A DNA stretch of 64,000 nt from Siniperca chuatsi (Eukaryota; Chordata; Actinopteri; Centrarchiformes; Sinipercidae), in assembly GCF_020085105.1 (NCBI RefSeq), contig NC_058043.1, positions 15,956,667 to 16,020,666 of the forward strand, in the 5' to 3' direction. Positions 25,801-36,621 of the stretch are shown in pieces; the stretch's first letter is position 1, and every line of letters starts with the position of its first letter. Both the position numbers and the translations under genes were made by a program. Below the pieces are notes generated by a model. It was not told where the DNA came from, ran no database searches, and saw nothing but the letters and a program-made list of their open reading frames with translations.

Positions 25801-26404
25801 CATATATTTTACATATTCTTCAATAACATATTTAACAAGTTTAGAGAGATTTTTCAAAAGCCCCTTTCCTTACCTTTCTGTACCCCTGCTGTTTTGCTAG
25901 CATATCTTTGAAATATGTTACATGTTATATAATTACTTTATAGGTTCTGCAGAATATCTGTGTTGATAATACCATTATCCCCAAACTTCAGTTTTGTTCC
26001 CCGGTATTGTACCCCATAGGTACCCAGTATTTAGAAAAAGAAATTTTCTCCATTCCTCTAAAATGTTACTCCCTTGTTCCCCATAGTCTTATTATCTTTC
26101 AATGTACCAGTAGGAACCGGTAAATATGTTATTAGTACCTGATTCATACGACAAAATTACACTAAATTTTGGGCTGTATTACTGTTATCTTAATTTTTGG
26201 TCTTTTTAAAAATGTCTTCATGTGTGCACTTCCATTAACAGTTGATGTTCAGTATTTTAACTTCTGCACATGTTCTCTTTCAGATTGTTGCCGTGGGAAT
26301 CCAATGTGGTTACATATCGTTTCATGGGGTCCGACAAGTGCATGTACCCCTTCATTGACACCATGAAGAATCAAGCGTCTAATGTCTCCGTTAAGGTTGC
26401 ATAA
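22887..26404 (+). CDS. rdh10a: RDH10-type short-chain retinol dehydrogenase, complete (5 exons)
   Basis: Exons: 22887-23339, 24452-24550, 24766-24911, 25394-25525, 26284-26404, giving 316 residues. All junctions are GT-AG and in frame. It has an N-terminal membrane anchor (about residues 9-27), the cofactor motif TGSGGGLG at 42-49, NNAG at 120-123, catalytic Ser173, and YxxxK at Tyr186 and Lys190. The end (SDKCMYPFI) is RDH10-like, not SDR16C5-like. The family oxidises all-trans-retinol to retinal on ER or lipid-droplet membranes, the rate-limiting step of retinoic acid synthesis. It is about 25 residues shorter than human RDH10 because the insert before the 'TYTCDV' region is missing. That suggests the second fish paralogue (rdh10a); the letter is tentative. 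The first ATG was chosen because it gives the usual distance to the Rossmann motif and has A at -3. Confidence 0.9.
23857..24074. repeat. foldback (inverted repeat) in rdh10-like intron 1
   Basis: The left arm at 23857-23884 (GGGTGGCACAACATCAAAAC) pairs imperfectly with 24040-24074. The centre is a near palindrome around 23965-24005, whose arms ATCAACACAATGAC and GTCATCGTCTTGAT match at 12 of 14 positions. The RNA would form a long imperfect hairpin. It is probably a MITE relic. A T-run follows at 24102-24123. Confidence 0.55.
24102..24123. repeat. poly(T) run
   Basis: Twenty-two T residues in rdh10-like intron 1, next to the foldback element. Confidence 0.9.
25618..26147. repeat. long inverted-repeat (foldback) element in rdh10-like intron 4
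   Basis: The left arm at about 25618-25742 contains ATGAATCAGGTAC, then GACTATGGGAAACAAGGGAG, then TAGGAATGGAGAAA. The right arm at about 26042-26147 has the reverse complements of these in the opposite order (TTTCTCCATTCCT, CTCCCTTGTTCCCCATAGTC, GTACCTGATTCAT). The arms exceed 100 bases with mismatches and small gaps, around a loop of about 300 bases. No coding capacity. It is likely a foldback-type DNA element. Confidence 0.75.
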
Positions 26405-26878
26405 TCATACCTAAGTACAGTTAAGACAGCTTTGGGAGTCAAAACCTAAAAATTAAAATCAAATGTCATTCAAAGGGTTTGTGATATATCAGATCATACA
26501 AACAAAGAAAAAAAAATCCTTCTGCTTGCGTGGACAGCAGTGGGTCGAACTGCCCAGCTACAGCCAGGATTCAATAACATGTGAATGATAAGAAGCAATG
26601 CAGAGGCCAAATGGAAGGGGCTTTAGATTTTGAGACTGATCATTCAGAACTAAATGACGACTCAGCCAAGTGGTCATTAGCTCCCCAAAAACATTTCAGT
26701 AATGTTCAGACGAAGTTTAAAGTCCCTTCAAACCGTTTTCACAATAAACCTGTGAAATGACAAACCACTTAATGATTTGTGAATGAATCCTGGACTGACC
26801 AAAGGGGGAATGGGAGTGTCTTTAATATCTGTAACTTAACAATGTACCAGAATATTGTGCTGTATTATGTTTACATTA

Positions 26879-26884
26879 AATAAA
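26879..26884 (+). promoter_or_regulatory. candidate polyadenylation signal of the rdh10-like gene
   Basis: AATAAA 475 bases after the stop codon, in plausible 3' UTR. Confidence 0.55.
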
Positions 26885-28639
26885 ATGACTGAAAACCACT
26901 ACTCTAAAAACACTGTCTGGTGAGAGCAAGTGATTTGTTTTCTGAATTGGAATAGGATTCATATGTATAATAACCATGAATTCTTTAAGAAACATGCTTT
27001 TCATTTTCACTCACTGATTCCTAAAAAAAAGTACTTTCTCCCTCTACCTTGTGGATTATGTGCATCAATGCACACACAGTTTTACAATATTGTGGACAAG
27101 TGTGGCTAATCTCAAATGACAGTAGTGATACAGTATAACGTAATCATTGCCCACTTGTACTTAATTAAATTTGTTCTTAATTTATCTTACCTGTATTATA
27201 GTGTATTATATTTTGATTTGCTTAGTACTTCTATTCCTTCTTTTCTCAAGTGTGCAGTGACGTGATAGTGAGCAGCTGTAACGAAAGAGTTTCCCCTCGG
27301 GGATCAATAAAGATTCTGATTCTGAAAATACTTTCATGCAATGGGGGAAGGTATGACTAATGATGAAGCATTTTAACCAGGATAATGTAAGAATGTACTG
27401 ATTAAAACGTATCCAGTCATATTTATAATGTCCGAGAGTGAGCTTAGGTTTGGGAACCCAAATGAAAATGACAACAGCTACATTTTGCATAAAAAGATAG
27501 AGATTATTCACATTTTTCTTGATTTTAGCTTTGTATCAAAGCCAATCACTGAATACCTCATTATATGAATGAAATTGGCTGAAATCTATATTCAAAAGAT
27601 GTGTTGGTAGCACTGTAAACTGATGCACAAGCTGTTCTGTTGTATTTCTGACAAAGTAGCTACTCGAGAAGTGTTTGCTGTAGTATAAAACTTCACTTGC
27701 AGTTACCTGAATGAAATCTTGTTTGTTTTTACTAACAATTTGTTGGACTTGTCCATTTGGAAAATAGAAATTTGTAAAACGTTGACACAATATGATTATA
27801 TCATCACGATATGATGCCACTGAAAGTTGATAAATGACAATATTGAATTATCGCACAGCCCCAGATAACCTAAACCTTTTCAGTTATATATTCCGCCACT
27901 GGCAGGTAAAGAAAAAGACAAGGTAACAGACGTCTTTGTTTTGTGCACGTACGTTTAATTACCATGGGGAGCAGAGAAAGAAGGGCGGTTGACATAAGAG
28001 AGGAAAAGAGAGTATCAGGGAAACTGACGCAACAGGGAAACGTCCCTGCCACACACAGCAGAGACAACGTTACATTACATCACACGCTACATTTAGTCAG
28101 AAATTCTTCCCAGCCCTACATGGTAATGTCGATAACACTGGTTGTTGATATAAAGCACTCTAGGAAAATCAACAGAGGTTCGCCAGCTGCACCCTAGACA
28201 AAAATGAGGTCCAAACCTTTTCAAGATCTTGATTAATGTACTACCTCAGCAGGGGATAAAACATAAAAGACTTAAAAACAAGAGTTAGAAGGTCTCACAG
28301 AGAGGAAACAAGTTCTAGGCAAAACAAAATACAGTTCACAGTTAAACGCTTCTTTTTTTTCCTTCCATCAAGTAAACCCCCAACTCATTGACTAGGATGC
28401 AGCTACTTTTTCTACAACGCAACAAAATAAATAATGTGTACAATTAAACAACACCAAGGGAAATAAACTATTTTTTTCCTATTAATCTTGTTTAACTGTG
28501 AACATTGTGGAACAATGAATATGAACAGTGATGGTTTAGAGCCTACAGTGCCAAAAGCTTCCTGTAGCTTCTAAAGCGGACTAAGAATGCAGTGTCTGAG
28601 TTTTCTCTAGTGCTTTTACAGACAACCAAACCTGATCAT
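26885..28639. other. intergenic and 3' UTR DNA between rdh10-like and stau1
   Basis: The two genes converge here. The part nearest 28640 is stau1 3' UTR; its end is not certain, though an ATTAAA variant on the minus strand lies at 27954-27959. A LINE-like tail sits near 27240-27326. No exon-like sequence was found. Confidence 0.55.
27240..27326 (+). mobile_element. LINE-type 3' tail fragment
   Basis: It contains GTTTCCCCTCGGGGATCAAT followed by an AAAG(ATTCTG)n-like end, a tail I recognise from many fish retroelement 3' ends. Only the last 90 bases or so remain. Confidence 0.6.
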
Positions 28640-31600
28640 CTAAACAGTGCCATCCAGGGTCTGTGCCAATGTGCTTGAGTTAGTCTGTTTGAGGTGCAAG
28701 TCACCTTCGATTTCCTGCTTGCCACACCTGTGGATAATAAGTCACATATAGTGTCACTGTTAACAGTTAATCAGCCCCAAAATATCCCTTTGATGGCTGT
28801 GTTTATGTGCACCAGTGCTTATTCAGTCTTAATGTATTCAATTTAATTTACACATCCCATGGAAGTATTTACATGTATTTACATCGACTGCCCTGTTTAG
28901 ACAATAAACAATCAGAAAAAAAAAACATGCATAACACCAAACCAGACTTTTGAAAAGATAAAAGCCTGTTGAGTCCTTGAAACTGTTACTAGCTTATTAC
29001 TGTGCTTTTAGTACCCAAACAACAGTTTAATCAGAGTATGCTGCATCCAGTTATTAAGCAAAAACTTAGTCTTCTGTTTAAGTTTCAAAAATGAATAAAT
29101 TATCTCCTAAAGATCCCTGGGAAACATGCAGCACTTGGAAAATTGGTAGAGATCACCGGTAAGTGACAAACAACAAAAGCCATTTTGATTATTAGTGGAA
29201 TGAGAGGCTTATTGTAGACACAGCTATAAATAAGTGGAGAGAAAGTGCTTGTCACAGCTTACCGAGAAACTGGTCCATTTCCTGTCCTTTCATTTGGCTG
29301 CTGGTCCAACTCTGAGAGCAACTTCAATATATTCAGTGCAGCCTGTAGAGGTGAAGAACAGTATAGGTTACACTGCAGTGACCATTTTTAAGAGGCAACT
29401 GCTACTCAAGTGAGTACAACTCTGTAAAGTAAAGCTTCATTTTCAAAGGAGTGGGTGTCCTGGAAGCAGCCGGCGCACAGCTCCCATTTTGGGAACAACT
29501 GGGTGTTTGTTGTGTCATCGTAACGGTGTAAAGGCATCACATGTCAGCCTGCCCTTAACGGCAACTGTCCTCTCTTTGGTCACCCTCACATGGCTACACT
29601 TACCCTCCTAAGATTTATTATTAATCCACTTCATGGTATGTTCTTGAAATAAAGTTAGGAACCTTGCCTATATTGTTGAAGAAACTGCGTATGTGTTCTT
29701 GATAAAGTTGAAGCAGAAGAGATCCCCCTTCTTTCCCATGAAGACAATAAACAATGATAACAAATCTACTTTTCACAGTGGTCTAAGTCTGTTTGACCCA
29801 CTGATAGCCACTTGTATTCAGCCTTTTTTCCCTCTATTGGTTATCCTTTATCAACGATTGCCTGGTCCTTCCTGAGGCATCCAATTACTCCCACATTTCT
29901 AATTTGTGGTGGTTTTCGGCTGGAACTTTGTCTCTTCTCTTATAGCTAATGTAGCTCCCACACAATGTGATGCCTCGCATTGTAAGTTTTGACAGATGTA
30001 TTGTCAACATAAGGCTGTTAAAAAAGGAGTAAAAAAACAAACAAAAAAACAACTCACCATATCACGACAGGATTCTACATCTTTCCCAATCCCATGACTG
30101 ATGAGCGGTGGCTGGGAGGAGCAGTTAATCAGTGACACAAACTCATTCTTATTGTTTTTGGGAAAATCTTTGTATTCCACCTGTAAGCAAATAGAATATT
30201 TCAATTAATTTTTACCATTTTTAGTCTAAATCAAATGCATGCACACTAATGGTCTTATTGAGTTCACCAAAGCAGAACATGGTTACCTGCAGGCCCTGCA
30301 CAGATGAAAGATAGCTGAGCTGTTCTGAAGGCCTGGTGATGGGTCCATGGGGCAGTTGGTTCAGGTTATTTTTGTTCTTTAGGATAGTCTCAGCAGTCAG
30401 GGATGTCCCTGCGTAAAGCAGCTCATTGGCAATCATGGCAGTGATTGTGGCCATGCCTGGGTTGGGCATTGCTCGACTGTAGTCCTTGGCCTGGGATCCT
30501 TGGCAGACCCCGACTGCTTGAGCCACCTCAGGGACCATGGGTAGGATACCTGCAGGCAGCTGCTGGTGGCTCAGGTAAGGCAGGCGGAAGTCCTCCTCCT
30601 TGGAACCTTCAAAAGAAAAGCACAATTGTAAGGGGAACATTATCACAACAGAAATAACATAATAAATTCTACAAAATGACCACTGCCAAATATATGAGTC
30701 TAGTAGATTTATTGACACTTACACAATGCCACCTCCTCTACAGACCCAGGTTCAAAAAAGGTCACTTTGCGCCCATCACCAGGTTTCTTCACTGGGGTCT
30801 AAATATATAATATATACAGAAACAATATATGTACATGATGGAATGAAGGTTTATCGCAGATATCAAAACTTGCTTGATAAAAAGGTGTAGCTGTACCTTT
30901 TCATCAGTTTTGAGTGCCGGTTTAGGGGGCTGAGGCTGAGGCACTTTATATCCCAAGAGATCCAACATTTTCTCTGCTGCGTTCCTCTTGGCCACCTTCT
31001 TACTAGGTCCCATTCCCTCTGCAGACTGGCCGCACACCGACACCTGTACCAGAAAACATTCAGCAAACTGAACTGAATGAGTGAGAAATTAACAAGCAGA
31101 GGAAAACAGAGACAGTTGTTGCTTAAGTTATGCTATAGACATGCCTCAGTTGCTGTCAAATCACCTGCATGACGAACTCCCTGCGCCGAGGTAGACCTCT
31201 CTCTGTCACCATGCTGTACTCTGGTTCCTTCTCCTTCTTGGCCTGCTGGATCTGAGCCAGGCGGCTGATGGGATTCATTCCCTGACCATATTCTGGGCTG
31301 GTCTGCAGCTGTTGGTGTGACAGGTTAACCATCACCACTTAATGAAGAGTCTTGTACTGTCTGTACTGATTATTCTTATTCCAGCTCACAGGTTACATTA
31401 CCTTGATGATGGATTTGGTTTTCTTTTTGATGCGTGGCAGCGTCTTTTCCACACTGGGTATATGGGGTAGCCTCTTCAACTCCCCCAGCACCGCTGCTGC
31501 TGCCAGCTTCTTGGCAATCTTTTTACTCTTTCCTTCGCCCTCTCCAGCGAACTCCCCGACTGTAACACACACTACAAAACTCTTCATGTGGGGAGGTCCT

Positions 31601-33544
31601 TCTTCCTTTAAAACCTGGAAAACAACAGTGACAAATCATGACGTAGAGAAGCATTCCTGTTCTATTATTAAACTTGATAAGAAACAGTCATACATCTTGT
31701 CTACATATCACTGAACGGATGTATTCCTATTAACAATTCTAAAAAGAAATGTGTAAGTTACCTCAAAGTTGACAGGTAAGTTGCGTTTAAGTGCAATTTC
31801 AAACACTTGACTGATTTCTGATTTGTTGAGGTTCTCCTCCTCGGGCTCTCCGTTCATCTGTCAAGAGCAGGAAGCATATTAAAGAAATAATAGCAATAAC
31901 TCTGAATAAAATTGCACAAAAGGCTTTCTAGCGCTATTTCATGCAGAGTGTGCGCTTATTTTCTCACCACTGGCAACTGTTGCAATATTGGCTCCTTGTG
32001 CAGCACTTTCAGGGCCTTGGCAGCAGCATCATGTTTGGCTAACTGCCGTGTGCGTCCCTTCCCAATAAACTGCTGGCCTCCGATGGAAAGCTCCATGTGG
32101 TATAATACTGGTCCCACTGGAGGAAATGGGTAGTAGTACCTGGACACAAAAAGAAAGTCAAATGCAACTGTTTTTTCCATCTCAAAAATAGACTTCATGA
32201 AATTATTCAAAATTAAGACAATTTCAAAATGAAGGAAACTCACTGTTGCATAGAGCGCTGGTAAGGTCCTGGAGCCCGGACGTTGTAGTTGAAGTTTTGT
32301 GGTCTCATCCCCGGGTATGGGTCGATGGGTTTATACATAGGCTTTTTACCAAGTTTCATACATAGTGCATTTAACTCCATGGTATGTGTCATGCCATCTG
32401 CTGTAAGGCCAACACAAAGGAAACCAAAAAACAAAGAAATAACTACACATGCGCAAACTCTTTTCTGCAAAGTGTTAACAAGCATTAGAAAGAGAGACTG
32501 CAACTGAGCCAGTGGGAAGAGCCCACCTGGGTTCTTGCCTGTGTTGCGGGGCATCCTCACGGTGGGCTTGGGAAGTGTCGTCTCTTCAAGGGCGGATGCA
32601 GCAGCGGAATGCTGGGCTTTCTTGATGCTGGTCCCCTCTGCTTCCCAGTGCTGATCTCCCAGTGTGAGCCTAACTGAGAAAATCTGAGAGGCAGGAAACA
32701 GAGTAAATACAATATTTCCTCTGTCACTAGCATGAAGTTGTGACAACAGAAAACAGCATATATGAAACTACATGATTAGTTTGTTTGTAAAAATTAATCT
32801 CAAAAGTACCTTGGAGTGAGCTGGTCCTTGCTCACAAAGCAGCTTATACTCAGGTTGGATCTTGTTGAAACGGGCTAACTCATTCACCAAACACATGGGG
32901 GTCTTCTCTTTAGGGTTTGCCATGTTAGATACTGTGACAAAACAAAAATTAGATCAGAAATACTCATAACTAAGCAAAGAGACATGTTCATGACTGTAAA
33001 AACAAAAGGTTGCTGCTAGTCACAAAGTCTCACAGCAAATACAGTCAGGAAGACACGCAATGCTTGATAAACCTTAGAGGCATAAAATCCTAAATATTTC
33101 AAATGCAGTGACTGTGAGGTACAGAGAGACCACCATAGACAATGTGAGGGAGGGGTTTGAAATACAAAGTGTGAATCCAACAAATACACACTGTATGCAT
33201 TTACAAGATTTTAAGGAAAATTTAAAAAAAAACGTGACATTTTCAACCATAAATGCTAAACAAAAGGTAGAATTTACTGTGCACGAAAAAAAAATTGAAT
33301 GGCAGCAATGAAAAATAAGGTTTTTTAACAAACAAATCAATAAAAACAAACCTGTGGTGGTATTGTAGGGAGTGGCTGAGCCAGCGGGGAGAGCAGAGCT
33401 CCTGATGGGCTGGCTGGCGCTCTCCGAGGGTAGAGTGCCCGAGGCACAAGGGATACTGTAGCCAGGCTGTGGCTGCCCCAGCTGCAGTGGGGCTGAAGCA
33501 GCAGGCATGGGGCTAGCCGGACACTGAAACTGGAGCTGGGACAT
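28640..33544 (-). CDS. stau1: Staufen 1 double-stranded RNA-binding protein, complete (14 coding exons)
   Basis: Coding exons in transcript order: 33544-33352, 32931-32810, 32683-32527, 32400-32244, 32139-31968, 31857-31762, 31614-31402, 31308-31165, 31043-30897, 30798-30723, 30606-30287, 30180-30058, 29342-29263, 28727-28640, giving 695 residues in frame. Domains: dsRBD1 about 68-143, dsRBD2 about 177-265, dsRBD3 about 278-355, dsRBD4 about 381-455, the tubulin-binding region about 456-560, then the Staufen-swapping motif and dsRBD5 about 585-665. STAU1 rather than STAU2 is shown by [38 protein letters not shown] and [18 protein letters not shown]. The family moves mRNAs along microtubules and triggers Staufen-mediated decay in the cytoplasm. 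Exon 2 (dsRBD1) corresponds to the long isoform. The last exon replaces the short mammalian end with about 29 other residues ([14 protein letters not shown] and on). Confidence 0.95.
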
Positions 33545-33667
33545 CTTCGTTGGTCTAGCTTAGCAAATTGCAGGCTGAGGTCTAGATAAGAACTGTGTAG
33601 TGCAGCAATGGTGAATGCCGAGATGGGGAGGAACTGTTTATTGAGGAGGTCTGAATGTAAGCTCTGC
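33545..33667 (-). other. stau1: stau1 5' UTR portion of the first coding exon
   Basis: A splice acceptor (CTTTCCAG on the minus strand) ends at 33668, so this exon is 33667-33352 and carries 123 untranslated bases before the ATG. Confidence 0.7.
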
Positions 33668-35307
33668 CTGGAAAGTGAGGAAATAAGATGACTAGCTAAG
33701 ATGTGCCCATTTCAACATGTTTAGAAAATGACAATGTTCAATTCATCTAAAAAAAAAAAAGAAAGAAGATCAACGATACTGGAGCAACTTTCAACCTTGA
33801 AACTGATCATAATCTTTAAATAATTATGATAGTTAAAACAGAAAATAGGACTACAAGCTTTTAATACAATGTTTGACATTTGATGAGTGCTAAGAATATT
33901 CTGGTAAGATTTAAGCTACAAAAATCTACTGACATGGTTTTCTAGATAGTTTCAGTATAGTAAAAGTACAATGCAGTCCAGATGAAAGCCTGGACAACAG
34001 GTAAAGCAGTTTTCTTACTACATGACAAAAAGTAGCAGGATCTGTATAATAAACATTAAAATGAATGTTTCTGTTCAGCTCTGGTTTCACCACTGTGGTC
34101 ACTGGTCACAATCGCATAATATTTCTATCCTTAACCTTTGTGCAAAAATTGCACATGATTTCTATAATATATTACAGCTGTGGCAGTAGTGAGAAAGTTC
34201 ATTATGGAGTTATTAGATTCAGTGTGACTCTAATGGACTTACAACAAGTCAAATTAATTTAATAGCAGTGCAGGACAAGATGACAACTATGGGAGCTGAG
34301 TGCCTTTTACAAATTTGTATTTACTAAAGCATTAACAACATTCATGCAGTTGTCAAAATACTGTATATTTGGTAGTGATTTGTGTAGGGTCCCAACACAG
34401 GACGCGACCCCGCCATGTCAACATTAAAGAGGCAACTTTATTTATCAGTCCAACGAGAGAGACGACAACCAAACCATGTAACCAGATGGGTGAACAATAC
34501 TGCATGTGACGTGTTGACAGGGTTAACCCCCAATACTGTTAGCCTGGCCTAAATTATTTCCTTACCCTAACCCTTGTTGCCAGTTAAGGATGCTGCTGAT
34601 CCAAAAACTTAAAAATGATTTTGTTCTCTCTGAAGATGCACGGTTGAAAAGTGTCACAGTCTGGGTGTTGTGGGCCCTTCGCTGACTGATTTTAACACAA
34701 CTAAAATTCACATGCACAGATTTTAACGTGTACCTCATGCTACTACATGTTGGCTACACAATATGAACTACCTTGTTAATAAAAGTTCAACTTAAACATT
34801 TGCTTGTTTTATAAGAACATTTACCGGCAAGCTAGGTAGCTGTTAAATACGGAGCTTCAACCGCTTGCAAATGTGCAAAACTTATAACAGAATATCTCTC
34901 ACATCACTGGGCTCGTATATTTCCTAATGATTTGACCAACTGTGTGAAAAGGTCTGTGTAGCAGCAGAAATTATGTCATTAAATAGCTCTAAATGAAAAT
35001 CAGGCCGCCGGGTAGCTATAGGAGCTCTCTCAGAGGACCACGTTAGCTAACTAGCTCACTAGCTACAGTGGCAAGGATGGACATAACGTTAAGGGGACAA
35101 CCTCTGTAAAAAATTAATCTGAGCACTTAAATGACTGTAGCAATGGTGTCTTCAAGAAGATGCACTCACAAATCATTAAAAGCAGTACCTGACACTAGTT
35201 CATTTGCAAATTAAACGTCTCATATTTATTCCCAGCGAGTCTGGGACCAGCCAGTGAAATTGCTAGCTAGCTAACCCCGACAAGTCCCTGCACAAAATAA
35301 ACCTCAC
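33668..35307 (-). other. stau1: stau1 first intron
   Basis: About 1.6 kb, AT-rich, between the leader exon and the first coding exon. I see no coding exon or clear repeat in it. Confidence 0.65.
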
Positions 35308-35440
35308 CTCGTCGTTCCTTTTGTTCAGTTTTTAGTTACTCCATAATACACGTTGATTTACTATCGTTTGCTTTTGCTAGTGGCCAGTTTCAAGAGCCAG
35401 TCTATGCTATTTTTATATCAAAATACGGGCGGTGAGGAGA
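35308..35440 (-). promoter_or_regulatory. stau1: stau1 non-coding leader exon and promoter region (5' border approximate)
   Basis: On the minus strand GACGAG is followed by GTGAGGTT, a strong donor at 35307-35306. It suits a non-coding first exon that joins the acceptor at 33668. The transcription start must lie near 35.4 kb, only about 250 bases from the probable 3' end of pbrm1 transcripts. There is no obvious TATA box. Confidence 0.55.
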
Positions 35441-35690
35441 TGGACATTGGGAAAACAGGGCAAACACTAAAGAGAATGGCCCTATCTTGACTCTCTCTTC
35501 AGGAAGTGACATCAACAGAGAGGAAGTACTTCCAAAATAATGCAGCATTTGGTGGACAGTGAAAAGGCATCACGCATTTCTTCGTATCACAGAGCAAATG
35601 GGCAAGAACAAGCACAAAAGTAACGCTTGTTGGGGACTAATACAAATAAAAATAAATAACAATAAACAGTATAAACAGGGTATTCGGAAT

Positions 35691-35696
35691 TTTATT
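35691..35696 (-). promoter_or_regulatory. pbrm1: candidate polyadenylation signal of pbrm1
   Basis: AATAAA on the minus strand, 239 bases past the pbrm1 stop codon. It is the best canonical hexamer before the stau1 leader region. Confidence 0.55.
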
Positions 35697-35934
35697 TTGG
35701 TAGCATCAGTAAGCCAAAAAAACCACTGATTTTGCAACACAATTAATCCGGTCATGTAAAAAAATGAAAATCCACACACAAATAACTATCAAGCTCATTA
35801 TGTTAGCCAATAAATATAAAATTGATGGTGATTCACTATAAAATTGCTTCTATGGTCTATAATACTTCCTAAACCCCAAAGCTTGAGGATAAGAGCAGTG
35901 AGTGAGCTGGTTATAGTGGTTCGAGTCCAACAGG

Positions 35935-36558
35935 TTACAGGTTGTGTGCCTGACAGATGTTCAGAGAGTCTCTCAACATCAGGTCACGCAGGCGCCACAG
36001 TGCATCCGCCATGGTGGTGTGGGCTCCTTTGCTCTTCAGCCAGTGAGCTGGCAGCCGGCTCTCCTGCTCTTTGGTCAGGTGAGTGTCACGCCTTTGAGCT
36101 GTTATGGAAATAGTGTTTTTGATTAAAGCACTTATTTAACAGGCGAATAATGTTTACTTTTGTGAGCGAGGAGGCACTTGAGCTGATCAAATTGCTATGA
36201 AAGTCACAATTTATGCTTAATGAAAAAATGTATACATTACTTTCCTGATATATATATTTTCATATTTTAACGAACCTGCTTCTCTCATGTACTGTTCTTG
36301 ATTTATATGTAAAAAGTAATCACATTTCCAGTAACAGCAAACCTTTTTTTTACATCAACATACTTGTCTTGACTTAAAAAAACAAAACAGGCTCTAATAT
36401 GATGAATTTAGGATCTTAATAACAGATGTTAGAAGGTAGTAAGTTAATCTATGAAGAAACAATTATGAGACGCACTCTCAAATCTAATCGGATCATGTGG
36501 GGGACATCTGTGGTATAATAATAACTTTCTGTCAATATTGTGTCCACAAGAGCGCTTC

Positions 36559-36621
<63 letters not shown>

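Noticed and set aside
22887..26404. SDR16C5 (RDHE2) rather than RDH10
   Set aside because: The C-terminal DKCMYPFI stretch and the [14 protein letters not shown] region fit RDH10; SDR16C5 lacks them.
28640..35440. Assignment as STAU2
   Set aside because: The presence of full STAU1-type segments around dsRBD1, dsRBD2 and the Staufen-swapping motif outweighs the 8q-like gene order.
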